A stretch of 64,000 nucleotides of DNA, taken from assembly GCA_964397255.1 (NCBI GenBank), contig CAYNHQ010000010.1, positions 1 to 64,000 on the forward strand. Direction: 5' to 3'. A program made the translations under genes and the position numbers. This document shows positions 8,705 to 16,850 of this stretch, one piece after another. Position 1 is the first letter of the stretch. Each line of letters starts with the position of its first letter. The notes beneath the pieces were generated by a model. It did not search any database, had not been told where the DNA came from, and saw only the letters and a program-made list of their open reading frames with translations. This DNA comes from CAYNHQ01 sp964397255 (GTDB lineage: Bacteria > Bdellovibrionota_G > JALEGL01 > DATDPG01).

Positions 8705-9522
8705 TAGAAATCCGTGAGGTTGGTGAACGTCAGGCTCAGACCCATTTGCATACATCGGAGATTGTCTCCGGGGAGGTAAATCGTTTCATAACGGAAGAAG
8801 GGTCCGAAGAAGGGACGAAGAGTCATATCTTTAAACCCAAAGAGAAGATCTCCTCCAAAACTTAGGCCAAAATGATGTGTATCGAGAGCACGAGCATAGA
8901 GACCTTCCACACTCGCGTGGCCGCGGAGATATCCGTAATCGAGATATCGGAAGATCGGTCCGGCTCCCGCTGTGTGGACCGTTTCAGTGGATCCATATCG
9001 TGAGTATGTGTAGGGGGCATAGATTCCCACCCATTTAGAAATAAAGAAGCTAACGCCAGTGCTTATCGTGAACGCATTTTTTCCAAACCCGGCGGGCCGC
9101 GTAAGTGAATGTTCCCAACCTGGACGAATAATGAGCGATACCTCATGGAATTCGTTACTACTCGGCCCATAGTCTGACTTCGGAGTGGATGTGGGTTCGG
9201 GTGTTGGCTCCGGCGTAGGTGTGGCAGTGGGTTCAGGAGTGGGGGTCGCCGTGGGTTCAGGAGTCGCAGTTGCCACTGGCGTGGGCATAACTGTCGGTTC
9301 GGTTGTGGGTGTGGCGGAAGGTTGCGCCGTCGGAGAAACATCGGGCGCGGGAGTATTGCTTGGAATCGCAGAAGGAGTGATCTCGGGAGGAATGGGTGCG
9401 ATGGGAAGATCGGAAGAGGGGATGGGAGGCTCGCTGACCGCCGGAACCTGTGATAGGGAGTGCGAAGCAAAGCCGCCGATGAGACCGACCGCAAGAGCCG
9501 TAATTCCAACCAGACGCTTCAT
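8704..9522 (-). CDS. Outer-membrane beta-barrel protein with Pro/Thr-rich linker
   Basis: The protein has 272 residues: a signal peptide (1-24, ending SHSLSQ), a linker at about 28-115 made of repeated T-P-x-P-E-P-T units, then an amphipathic beta-rich domain of about 150 residues ending in phenylalanine, the usual outer-membrane barrel ending. Aromatic-flanked strands (YAPYTYSRYG, LRPFFGPFFRYETIYL) support an eight-stranded type barrel. The Pro/Thr linker could span or contact peptidoglycan. It is the first gene of the minus-strand trio. Long open frames on the opposite strand here are an effect of the repetitive linker. Confidence 0.75.
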   Translation of the reverse strand: MKRLVGITALAVGLIGGFASHSLSQVPAVSEPPIPSSDLPIAPIPPEITPSAIPSNTPAPDVSPTAQPSATPTTEPTVMPTPVATATPEPTATPTPEPTATPTPEPTPEPTSTPKSDYGPSSNEFHEVSLIIRPGWEHSLTRPAGFGKNAFTISTGVSFFISKWVGIYAPYTYSRYGSTETVHTAGAGPIFRYLDYGYLRGHASVEGLYARALDTHHFGLSFGGDLLFGFKDMTLRPFFGPFFRYETIYLPGDNLRCMQMGLSLTFTNLTDF

Positions 9523-9541
9523 GTAAAATCAGTCTACCGAG

Positions 9542-10534
9542 ATGTCAGGGAAATCTGAAGAATTGATTTATGAGGGCGAGAACCCACTCCGTTTGGATCG
9601 ATATCTTGCGCATTCGTTCGAGGGAATTTCGCGATCGTATTTGCAGGAAATGATCGAAAAAAAATTGGTGCGAGTGAATGATCGAATCGCCAAAAAAGGA
9701 GATCTCCTTTCGAGCGGAGATCGAATATTCATCTCTCCCTTTGTTCATCCTGATGAACGACGAATCGAACCGAACGGAGACATTCGCCTCCATATCGTCC
9801 ATGAAGGAAAGAATTTTGTGGTTGTGGACAAACCTCCGGGCCTGCCCACGCACCCGAACGATTTTGCGGACTGTGATACGTTCGCTAACGCGCTCTTATC
9901 TCATTATCCCGAAGTCTCTGATGTAGGAGAGGACCATTTACGCCCTGGAATTGTTCATCGGCTGGATAGCGACACTTCGGGCCTTATAATCGCGGCCAGA
10001 AATCAATCGGAGTTTGCGCGCCTTCGGGCTCTTTTTGATGAGCGGAAGATCCAAAAGACTTATTGGGCTATGGTGCTTGGAGATATCACTCAAGAGGGGG
10101 AGATTACAACACCCATTGCGCATCATCCGAAAAATCCGAGAAAAATGATGGCCGTAACCAAGCAGATGAAAATTGGTTCACGTCTTCGAGAGGCCAGGAC
10201 GCTCTATCGGCCGCTCGAAAAGTTCGGTTTGGCGACATTACTCGAAGTGAAAACGCTTACCGGTAGGATGCATCAAGTAAGGGTTCATCTCTCGTCCATC
10301 GGGCATCCCTTGTTGGGGGACCGGCTGTATCAATCCCCCAAAGAGCGCGCAATGGACAGGTTTGGCCTTGATCGACATTTCTTACACGCCATCAAACTCG
10401 TCGTACCCGATAGAAAAGGGAAAAAAATCACTTTTACGAGCCAGCTTCCGCAGGATCTCCAACGCATTGTGGATAAAATGGGTCGAGAATATTCCAGATC
10501 TACTAGGCAACACACTGTAACTAAAAGAAATTAA
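9542..10534 (+). CDS. RluA-family 23S rRNA pseudouridine synthase
   Basis: The protein has 330 residues with an N-terminal S4 RNA-binding domain (about 15-75) and a pseudouridine synthase domain. The family signature RPGIVHRLDSDTSG places the catalytic aspartate at Asp142, and the downstream LLEVKTLTGRMHQVRVHL motif is present. The two-domain layout resembles RluD, which makes pseudouridines in helix 69 of 23S rRNA, but RluC has the same build, so I leave the symbol open. It is divergent from the beta-barrel gene and only 19 bp from its start. Confidence 0.9.
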   Translation: MSGKSEELIYEGENPLRLDRYLAHSFEGISRSYLQEMIEKKLVRVNDRIAKKGDLLSSGDRIFISPFVHPDERRIEPNGDIRLHIVHEGKNFVVVDKPPGLPTHPNDFADCDTFANALLSHYPEVSDVGEDHLRPGIVHRLDSDTSGLIIAARNQSEFARLRALFDERKIQKTYWAMVLGDITQEGEITTPIAHHPKNPRKMMAVTKQMKIGSRLREARTLYRPLEKFGLATLLEVKTLTGRMHQVRVHLSSIGHPLLGDRLYQSPKERAMDRFGLDRHFLHAIKLVVPDRKGKKITFTSQLPQDLQRIVDKMGREYSRSTRQHTVTKRN

Positions 10535-10548
10535 TCTTATTTCTGTGC

Positions 10549-10577
10549 TTGCGGGGAAGGGGAGCTCTGGTTATATT
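10549..10577 (+). promoter_or_regulatory. Possible promoter for tdh-kbl
   Basis: TATATT at 10572-10577 is a fair -10 box with a weak TTGCGG at 10549-10554 seventeen bases upstream. A good AAAGGAG ribosome-binding site follows at about 10612-10618, ahead of ATG 10626. The -35 box matches only three of six positions. Confidence 0.3.
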
Positions 10578-10625
10578 CCCGGTGCGCCAGCGGGCTGTAC
10601 CTGTGGCGGTCGAAAGGAGTAGTGG

Positions 10626-11657
10626 ATGCGCGCATTGATAAAAACCTCACCGAGTCCAGGGGTTACGCTGGCGGAGGTCGAGGTTCCCACCATTGGGCCG
10701 GAGGATGTACTTGTAAAGATTAAAGCCACGTCGGTTTGCGGAACGGATCTTCATATTTACCACTGGAATTCCTGGGCAGCCTCCCGAATGAAGACCCCCA
10801 TCATTGTGGGACATGAATGTTCGGGTGAGGTCGTCGAAATAGGCAAAAATGTGAAGAACGTAAAAGTGGGGGCTCATGTTTCCATCGAAACTCACATCGC
10901 CTGCGGGAAATGCCTTCAATGCCAGACGAACCGCCAGCATCTTTGCCAAAATGTGCGTTTGGTCGGCGTTGATCGACCGGGGGCGTTTGCGGAGTTTCTT
11001 TCTCTTCCCGCGCGAAATGTGTGGGTAAACGATTCAGAGCTTCCATGGGAAATCGCATCCATCCTGGAACCTTTTGGGAATGCGGTGCATTCCATTACGG
11101 CTGTCGGAGGAGTTAAAGGAAAGAGCGTACTTGTCTCCGGGTGTGGGCCCATTGGCATTATGGGGATATCGGCCGCGCGAGCGATGGGGGCTTTGCAAAT
11201 CTTTGCGACCGATGTGAATGACTATCGCCTTGACCTGGCTAAAAGAATGAAGCCTGACTCCACCATCAATGCGAAAAAGGTAAATGCCTTTGAGGCTGTC
11301 ATGGAAATGACCCGGGGAAATGGAATCGACATCCTTTTGGAAATGTCTGGGGCCGCTTCGGCCATCGATATCGGCTTTCGGCTTTTAAAGAGTGGGGGAT
11401 CCGCAGGACTTCTCGGCCTTCCTTCGGGACCTATTCAGGTGGATTTAACAGACCGAGTGATTTTAAAAGGTATAAAGGTTTATGGAATTTTCGGTCGGGA
11501 GATGTTCAAGACATGGGAACAAGTTCATGAATTGATCACCTCGGGCTCGGTTGATCTTTCGAAAGTGATCACGCATAAATTCAGCCTCAATGAATTCTCG
11601 AAGGCGATGGACCTTCTCGAGTCGGGCCAATCAGGAAAAGTTGTTTTTACCGTGTAA
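10626..11657 (+). CDS. tdh: L-threonine 3-dehydrogenase
   Basis: The protein has 343 residues, the usual length of zinc-dependent Tdh. It oxidises L-threonine with NAD+ to 2-amino-3-ketobutyrate. Catalytic zinc ligands Cys38, His63 and Glu64 are present, as are the four structural zinc cysteines (Cys93, 96, 99, 107), the NAD-binding GCGPIGIMG stretch and the GHECSGEVVEIG core of medium-chain dehydrogenases. A strong AAAGGAG site precedes ATG 10626. The next gene, kbl, starts 4 nt after the stop and encodes the enzyme for the following step, which makes the assignment firm. Confidence 0.95.
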   Translation: MRALIKTSPSPGVTLAEVEVPTIGPEDVLVKIKATSVCGTDLHIYHWNSWAASRMKTPIIVGHECSGEVVEIGKNVKNVKVGAHVSIETHIACGKCLQCQTNRQHLCQNVRLVGVDRPGAFAEFLSLPARNVWVNDSELPWEIASILEPFGNAVHSITAVGGVKGKSVLVSGCGPIGIMGISAARAMGALQIFATDVNDYRLDLAKRMKPDSTINAKKVNAFEAVMEMTRGNGIDILLEMSGAASAIDIGFRLLKSGGSAGLLGLPSGPIQVDLTDRVILKGIKVYGIFGREMFKTWEQVHELITSGSVDLSKVITHKFSLNEFSKAMDLLESGQSGKVVFTV

Positions 11658-11660
11658 TTC

Positions 11661-12854
11661 ATGAATTCCCGATTTCAGGAGCGGATTTCAGGAGAACTCG
11701 AGAAATTCAAAACAGAAGGAGTTTACAAAAGGCTCAACACATTGGAAGGCCCCCAGGCTCCACGTGTAAAGATGAGAGGGCGGGGCGATGTCATCGTCCT
11801 ATCCTCGAACAATTATCTTGGGTTTGCCAATCTCCCCGAACTCAAGTCAGTGGCCAAAGCCGCCATTGAACAGTATGGAAATGGAACGGCATCGGTTCGT
11901 TTCATCTGTGGCACGCTCGCCATTCATGAAGAACTGGAAAAAGAAACGGCTTCGTTTTTGGGGAAGGAAGGCGCCACCACGTATCTCTCCTGCTGGAACG
12001 CAAATGAAGCGTTATTCGCAACATTTTTAGGGGAGGGGGATGCGGTCATTTCGGACGAACTCAATCACGCTTCGATCATTGATGGAATCCGCCTGACGAA
12101 AAATGTCCGGAAGGAAGTATATAAGCATAACGATCTCAAAGATCTTAAGCGAATCTTAAAGGATACTCAGACCTGCCGGCACCGGATGATTGTGACTGAC
12201 GGTATTTTTTCCATGGAGGGACACATCGCAGATCTTCCGGAAATCTGCTCACTCGCAAAGAGATATGACGCCATCGTCGTGATTGACGATTCACATGCCA
12301 CAGGCGTCCTGGGCAAAAACGGGAAAGGAACCCCCGAGCATTTTGGTCTCTCCAGCGAGGTGGATATTATTACGGGCACCTATGGTAAAGCGTTGGGTGG
12401 CGCGGCGGGTGGGTTTATTGCGGGGCCAAAAGTCGTGGCCGATTACTGTGTCCAACGTTCCAGGCCCCAACTCTTTTCTAATGCGCTTCCTCCGGCGGTT
12501 GTGGCGACCTCGCTGGGAGCGATTCGATATCTTATGGCTCACCCGGAGCGGGTAGAGAAGCTGAGAGAAAACACACGTTACTTTCGAGCGAGAGTTTCTG
12601 AGTTAGGCTTTAAACCTCTTCCGGGAGAGACGCCGATTGTTCCCATCATTGTGGGGGAGACTTCGTTCGCGATTCAAATGAGTGAGGAACTTCTAAAAGA
12701 AGGGATTTTTGTCACAGGATTTGGATATCCCGTGGTCCCCCAAGGACATGCCCGGCTTCGAATTCAAATTTCGGCGGCACATGAAAAGGCCGATTTCGAT
12801 CAAGCACTGGTGGAATTTGAGAAAGTGGGAAAAAAGTTGGGAGTGATCCAATGA
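11661..12854 (+). CDS. kbl: 2-amino-3-ketobutyrate CoA ligase (glycine C-acetyltransferase)
   Basis: The protein has 397 residues, a PLP enzyme of the alpha-oxoamine synthase family. It splits 2-amino-3-ketobutyrate with CoA into glycine and acetyl-CoA, completing threonine breakdown begun by Tdh. The PLP-binding lysine lies in TGTYGKALGG (Lys243), and IDDSHATGVLG supplies the PLP-ring contacts. The length matches E. coli Kbl (398). It sits 4 nt behind tdh and overlaps the following deaminase gene by 4 nt (ATGA), so the three are one transcription unit. Confidence 0.95.
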   Translation: MNSRFQERISGELEKFKTEGVYKRLNTLEGPQAPRVKMRGRGDVIVLSSNNYLGFANLPELKSVAKAAIEQYGNGTASVRFICGTLAIHEELEKETASFLGKEGATTYLSCWNANEALFATFLGEGDAVISDELNHASIIDGIRLTKNVRKEVYKHNDLKDLKRILKDTQTCRHRMIVTDGIFSMEGHIADLPEICSLAKRYDAIVVIDDSHATGVLGKNGKGTPEHFGLSSEVDIITGTYGKALGGAAGGFIAGPKVVADYCVQRSRPQLFSNALPPAVVATSLGAIRYLMAHPERVEKLRENTRYFRARVSELGFKPLPGETPIVPIIVGETSFAIQMSEELLKEGIFVTGFGYPVVPQGHARLRIQISAAHEKADFDQALVEFEKVGKKLGVIQ

Positions 12855-13285
12855 ATTCACGTCTGGGTTGGGACGACTACTTTATGAAAATCGCACTGGA
12901 TGTTTCGAGCCGTTCGACGTGCGACCGCAAATTTGTCGGCTCCGTCATCGTTCGTGACAAAATGATCCTTTCCACTGGCTACAACGGATCAATTCGAGGC
13001 CTTCCCCACTGCTCCGATGTGGGGCACATGATGGAAAACGATCATTGTGTGGCGACGATTCATGCCGAGGCGAATGCGATTATTCAAGCCGCAAGAAACG
13101 GAGTGAACATTTCGGATGCGACGATTTATGTCACGGCAAGCCCCTGCTGGCCGTGTTTTAAAATGATCGCCAATGCGGGCATTACACGAATTTGTTATGG
13201 AGAGTTTTATCGCGATCAACGTATTTTCGAATTCGCCAAAAAGCTCAACATCGAACTTGTCAAACTCGAGCTTCCAAAGGAATGA
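12851..13285 (+). CDS. Deoxycytidylate deaminase family protein
   Basis: The protein has 144 residues. The zinc-dependent deaminase motifs HAE (71-73; proton-shuttle Glu73) and PCWPC (98-102) are intact, and the GYNGSIRGLPHC region matches dCMP deaminase (ComEB-like) proteins, which convert dCMP to dUMP for thymidylate synthesis. The start overlaps the kbl stop as ATGA, so it is co-translated with the threonine genes, although the pathways are unrelated. Cytidine or guanine deaminases are less likely because of the PLPHC-type substrate region. Confidence 0.85.
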   Translation: MNSRLGWDDYFMKIALDVSSRSTCDRKFVGSVIVRDKMILSTGYNGSIRGLPHCSDVGHMMENDHCVATIHAEANAIIQAARNGVNISDATIYVTASPCWPCFKMIANAGITRICYGEFYRDQRIFEFAKKLNIELVKLELPKE

Positions 13286-13321
13286 AAGAGCCTTGCACTC
13301 CGCAAAAAAGTAAAAATTTCT

Positions 13322-13335
13322 GAAACAACTGTTTC
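13322..13335. repeat. Short perfect palindrome
   Basis: GAAACA-AC-TGTTTC is a perfect inverted repeat in the gap after the deaminase gene and about 100 bp upstream of the next start. It may be a repressor site. No T-run follows, so it is not a terminator. Confidence 0.3.
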
Positions 13336-13395
13336 CAACTGTCGTAACCTCCGTCCTTTAAGCATTGATAATTACTCGTTTTAAAAGTGGAATGT

Positions 13396-13417
13396 CTCAT
13401 GCATACATGAACATGAG
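13396..13417. repeat. Hairpin next to a translation start
   Basis: CTCATG and CATGAG form perfect 6-bp arms around a 10-nt loop. The downstream arm ends 11 nt before ATG 13429 and lies next to the GGGG ribosome-binding stretch, so folding could affect initiation. Confidence 0.3.
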
Positions 13418-13428
13418 TAGGGGTAGAA

Positions 13429-14706
13429 ATGATCCGTAGATGGCGGGAAAATGGGTTACTTCTCATCGTGTTTTTAGCGATATCCACTTTACAGCCCGGA
13501 TGTAGCAGCAACGATGGCTCGAGCAGCGGGAACCCGATCATCGATCACCATGGTAATCCTCCCGATTCAAGTTCTCCGACGTTTTATCGCGATGTTCTGC
13601 CGTTGGTTCAAACACACTGCGCAGGATGCCATTATCAGGGGGGCATCGGGGGGTCGGACCTAAGCGATTACGATACGGCATTTGGGCTTCGCGATGCTAT
13701 CGTTAGCAAAACGGCGGCGGGCGAAATGCCGCCCTGGCCTCCAGACCCAAACTGTCAAGCCTTTGTCGGAGCGCGATTTATTTCTTCAGCGGAAAAATCG
13801 CTGCTCAAAAAGTGGAGAGATACAGGGGCCTACTCTGGAATGAGTTCGGACGCTCCGAGCCCGATGCCGACGCCGGCACCCACACCGGCTCCAAGCGTAG
13901 TCATGCATCCCGACGCCCCCTTCTCGTACTCAGGGTCTTCCGCAGATCATGATCTCTACGAATGCTTTTGGATGGATCCGAACATCGCCGATTCCGACAC
14001 AAAAATATTTACAAAAGCCTCGATTGAACCCGGCAATCAAAAAATTGTTCATCATGTCATCATGTATCGCGAGACCACTTGCAGCCAGCCCATCGGCACT
14101 CAAGCCCGATGCTCGTCGATGCCTCCGTCGGCTGAATTCATGTTCGCGTGGGTACCGGGGACCCAACCCACCCAATTCCCTGATGGGGTTGGGATGCAGC
14201 TGGGCGGCAAAGACTGTTTAATCATGCAAGTTCATTACAACAATCATAACGGGGGCGGAACAGATTTAACCAAAGCCAACATTTGGTATGACACCACCGG
14301 TAGCGTCTCTGATATCGCTCATGTCGTTTGGACCGGCACCACGGCGATCAATTTACCGCCACATTCAACGAACGACTCTGCCACAGGAACTTGTTCGATT
14401 TCTGCCGACAGCCGAGTCATTGGAACGGCGCCTCACATGCATACACTGGGTACGACTTTTGTGACGAATTTACATCATTCCGGTGCTACGTCTTGCATGA
14501 TTCATATTCCACATTGGGATTTTAGCTGGCAGGGAGCATACATCTACAAATCTCCCATTTCTTTAACCGCAGGCGATACGCTTACGACGACATGCACCTG
14601 GGACAATCCGAAATCGACACCGGTCACTTTTGGCGAAGGAACGGACAACGAGATGTGTTTCAATTTTCTATATGTCGTAGGTCCTCTATCGACGTACTGT
14701 TTTTAG
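13429..14706 (+). CDS. Lipoprotein with c-type haem motif and copper monooxygenase-like domain
   Basis: The protein has 425 residues. It has a lipoprotein signal peptide ending LQPGC (Cys25), then a small cytochrome-like region with one CAGCH haem site (64-68) and a GEMPPWPP stretch supplying a possible Met ligand. A Pro/Thr linker follows (about 145-158), then a domain resembling copper type II ascorbate-dependent monooxygenases. Copper ligands that line up with peptidylglycine hydroxylating monooxygenase are HH208/209 and H269 for one copper, and H336/H338 plus the Met of NEMCFN for the other. It is probably periplasmic or outer-membrane tethered. The substrate is unknown, and oxidation or only electron transfer are both possible. 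Confidence 0.8.
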   Translation: MIRRWRENGLLLIVFLAISTLQPGCSSNDGSSSGNPIIDHHGNPPDSSSPTFYRDVLPLVQTHCAGCHYQGGIGGSDLSDYDTAFGLRDAIVSKTAAGEMPPWPPDPNCQAFVGARFISSAEKSLLKKWRDTGAYSGMSSDAPSPMPTPAPTPAPSVVMHPDAPFSYSGSSADHDLYECFWMDPNIADSDTKIFTKASIEPGNQKIVHHVIMYRETTCSQPIGTQARCSSMPPSAEFMFAWVPGTQPTQFPDGVGMQLGGKDCLIMQVHYNNHNGGGTDLTKANIWYDTTGSVSDIAHVVWTGTTAINLPPHSTNDSATGTCSISADSRVIGTAPHMHTLGTTFVTNLHHSGATSCMIHIPHWDFSWQGAYIYKSPISLTAGDTLTTTCTWDNPKSTPVTFGEGTDNEMCFNFLYVVGPLSTYCF

Positions 14707-14715
14707 AGCCAAGTC

Positions 14716-15180
14716 TTAGAAATTTATTTGCGCGCCGCCGGAAAACCCGTTCTGAGTCACTGCAAACGTGGGTTGAAGTGAATGGAGGAAGGAAGTTTTT
14801 TTAGAGATCTTTTCATTGTGATCTTTTACGGCGTCATAGCCTCCAGCTGTATCCCACACCATGGCGCCAATAATTCCTGCGATACCGGCAACGAAAAGTA
14901 TCCCTCCCAATGCAGGGTATTTAGCTTCAGATCCGTTTTCTGTGTAGATGCCTACAGCCCCCAGATAGATGCTCAGAACACTGCCCGCCGTTAACGCAAG
15001 ATTCTCTGCCGCCTGGAGCGGCTCCCCCGCATAGAGTAGGCCCGCTCCGGGAATGGGAGAAAGCCCCAACAATACTGCCGCAGTCTTAGATTTTGGTTGC
15101 GGTTTTTCTGCGCGGGCCGTTAGGGGAGCGAAGGCAGATACGGCCAAAGTAAATAATGTAGCGACGATTTCCTTTTTCAT
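14716..15180 (-). CDS. Small exported membrane protein, unknown
   Basis: The protein has 154 residues with a signal peptide (1-24, cleavage near TARAE), then two or three hydrophobic stretches containing GLSPIPGAGLLYAGE. This kind of GxGLxYxGE segment occurs in small bacterial membrane proteins of unknown function. The C-terminus ends in phenylalanine after TQNGFSGGAQINF, which could be an outer-membrane strand. It lies directly behind vapBC on the same strand (5 bp gap). No function assigned. Confidence 0.6.
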   Translation of the reverse strand: MKKEIVATLFTLAVSAFAPLTARAEKPQPKSKTAAVLLGLSPIPGAGLLYAGEPLQAAENLALTAGSVLSIYLGAVGIYTENGSEAKYPALGGILFVAGIAGIIGAMVWDTAGGYDAVKDHNEKISKKTSFLHSLQPTFAVTQNGFSGGAQINF

Positions 15181-15185
15181 ATTTT

Positions 15186-15590
15186 TCAGTGAGGAATTGT
15201 AATTACATCCACGATCTTCTTTGACGAAAGAATGGCGAAATATCGATCGAACGAGAGAATGGGAGCCATAGCGATTGAAGAATGATACGCAATAGACACG
15301 TCTGTATAGCTTCCCAGTAGCCCTTTCCGATTCAATTCAAATCCAAACCGATGGAAATTGGCATGGAGGGATGGCTCCATCACAAAACAATGTAAAGGAG
15401 AAAGCTTTTGCTTAAGGTCGATATATTGTTTTTCTGTTCGTGCCCCGACGAGAAGTTCGTGAAGAATGACATCCGTAAGCGCAGCTTGACGTGATCGCAA
15501 AAAAGAAAATAGAGCCTCTTTGATTTCCGGTTTAAGTGCTCCGCGGAAGAAATTGATCCAAACGGATGTATCTACAATCACAAAAGGCAC
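15186..15590 (-). CDS. vapC: VapC-type PIN-domain toxin
   Basis: The protein has 134 residues, a typical VapC ribonuclease size. PIN-domain acidic residues are visible: Asp7 in IVDTSVWI, Glu45 in ILHELLVGA, and Asp in GSYTDVSIA near 97, with a second acid near the C-terminal FDRYF. Such toxins cleave tRNA or rRNA with Mg2+ and are neutralised by the antitoxin encoded just upstream. The gene follows vapB by 3 nt, which supports an operon. Confidence 0.85.
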   Translation of the reverse strand: MPFVIVDTSVWINFFRGALKPEIKEALFSFLRSRQAALTDVILHELLVGARTEKQYIDLKQKLSPLHCFVMEPSLHANFHRFGFELNRKGLLGSYTDVSIAYHSSIAMAPILSFDRYFAILSSKKIVDVITIPH

Positions 15591-15593
15591 GGT

Positions 15594-15794
15594 CTATTGA
15601 CGGTATTTTTTCAACGATTTTTGGGTCCACCCTAATGAAACTTTCCCATAGGACTGAATCAAATCGTCAATCCTTTTCTGTTCTAAAAAGGCCTTCATCG
15701 CTATGACCAAAGCCTCGCGCTTTGTTTTAGCGCCCGATATTTGCTGAACACGGGCGATCATTTCATTGGGAAGATCATAATTTGCTTTCGCCAT
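15594..15794 (-). CDS. vapB: VapB-type antitoxin
   Basis: The protein has 66 residues from ATG 15794. It has a ribbon-helix-helix-like N-terminus (DLPNEMIARVQQISG, then AKTKREALVIAMKAFLEQKR) followed by a short tail that would bind the toxin. An earlier in-frame start at 15812 would lie inside the apparent promoter, so 15794 is preferred. The gene is followed after 3 nt by vapC. It probably represses its own operon through the TGTACA boxes upstream. Confidence 0.8.
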   Translation of the reverse strand: MAKANYDLPNEMIARVQQISGAKTKREALVIAMKAFLEQKRIDDLIQSYGKVSLGWTQKSLKKYRQ

Positions 15795-15796
15795 AA

Positions 15797-15831
15797 TGTA
15801 CAATAATCCCACTAACTATGTACAACGTCAA
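15797..15831 (-). promoter_or_regulatory. vapBC promoter with paired TGTACA operator boxes
   Basis: Reading the minus strand, TTGACG (15831-15826) and GATTAT (15808-15803) are separated by 17 nt. The palindrome TGTACA occurs twice, at 15819-15824 inside the spacer and at 15797-15802 just after the -10 box; their centres are 22 bp apart, two helical turns. This suits cooperative binding of the VapB/VapC complex. Only 8 nt separate the -10 box from the vapB ATG, so the transcript would have almost no leader. Confidence 0.55.
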
Positions 15832-15848
15832 GACCACAAAGATAATCA

Positions 15849-16850
15849 TTAAAGCGCGGCGATCTTGCCGACAAGGTCGACGACGCGGTTGGAATAGCCC
15901 CATTCATTGTCATACCAGGCGATCGTCTTAACAAAATTTCCTCCCAAGACGCGCGTTAAAGGGGCGTCGAAAATCGCCGAGTGCGGATTGCCTAAAATGT
16001 CGGATGAAACGATAGGATCTTCAGAATATTGAACGATTCCTTTGTAGGCACCTTCAGCAGCCGATCGAACCGTTTGGTTAATTTCTGCAGCGGTCGTTTT
16101 CTTTCCAAGACGGGCAACCAAATCGACGACTGACCCGTCGGGAAGAGGAACGCGCATCGATGTTCCATCAAGCTTTCCCGCCAATGCAGGAAGAACTTTA
16201 CCTACGGACCGTGCCGCTCCGGTAGTTGTAGGAATGATATTTTCGTTCGCTGCCCGTGCTCTTCGAAGATCTTTGTGAGGAAAATCTCCCAGCCGCTGGT
16301 CATTCGTGTACGCGTGGACAGTGGTCATAAAGCCCTGCTCGATTCCAAAGGCGTCATGAAGAATTTTCGCGATAGGCGCGAGGCAATTGGTTGTGCATGA
16401 GGCATTGGAGATCAACTTATATTCCGGTTTCAAAATCGAATCATTTACACTGATGACGACCATGGCATCGAGAGCGTCCTTTGGAGGAACTGTAAGGAGC
16501 ACTCGCTTGGCGCCTGCTGCAAGATGCTTCTCGCAATCGACTCGTTTTGCAAACCGACCCGTCGCTTCAATCACGATATCTACATTGAGTTCTTTCCAAG
16601 GAAGTTTAGCCGGATCATTTTCTGTCAACATCTTCATTCGATGCGTTCCGGCCATCATCCATTCCCCATCGAGTGTTACAGGATATGCGAAGGGACCCAT
16701 GACGGTGTCAAATCGAAGAAGATACGCGAGAGTTTTGTCATCGGTTACATCGTTGATCGCCACGAACTCGATATCTTTTCGTTCCGCGGCGATACGAAAT
16801 ACACAGCGCCCGATTCGCCCAAATCCGTTGATGGCCACACGTGTCGACAT
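15849..16850 (-). CDS. gap: Glyceraldehyde-3-phosphate dehydrogenase
   Basis: The protein has 333 residues, the standard length for the NAD-dependent glycolytic enzyme. The N-terminal Rossmann motif INGFGRIGR, the active-site stretch SNASCTTNC with nucleophile Cys152, the TVHAYTNDQ histidine, TTTGAARSVGKV and the phosphate-binding Arg in MRVPLPDGS are all present. The start ATG overlaps the stop of the upstream gap-like gene as TGATG, so the two are coupled. This is the copy expected to do catalysis. Confidence 0.95.
   Translation of the reverse strand: MSTRVAINGFGRIGRCVFRIAAERKDIEFVAINDVTDDKTLAYLLRFDTVMGPFAYPVTLDGEWMMAGTHRMKMLTENDPAKLPWKELNVDIVIEATGRFAKRVDCEKHLAAGAKRVLLTVPPKDALDAMVVISVNDSILKPEYKLISNASCTTNCLAPIAKILHDAFGIEQGFMTTVHAYTNDQRLGDFPHKDLRRARAANENIIPTTTGAARSVGKVLPALAGKLDGTSMRVPLPDGSVVDLVARLGKKTTAAEINQTVRSAAEGAYKGIVQYSEDPIVSSDILGNPHSAIFDAPLTRVLGGNFVKTIAWYDNEWGYSNRVVDLVGKIAAL

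Noticed and set aside
9185..9526. Open frame on the plus strand encoding Gly/Val repeats
   Set aside because: It is the complement of the Pro/Thr repeat linker of the outer-membrane protein and has no independent coding signs.
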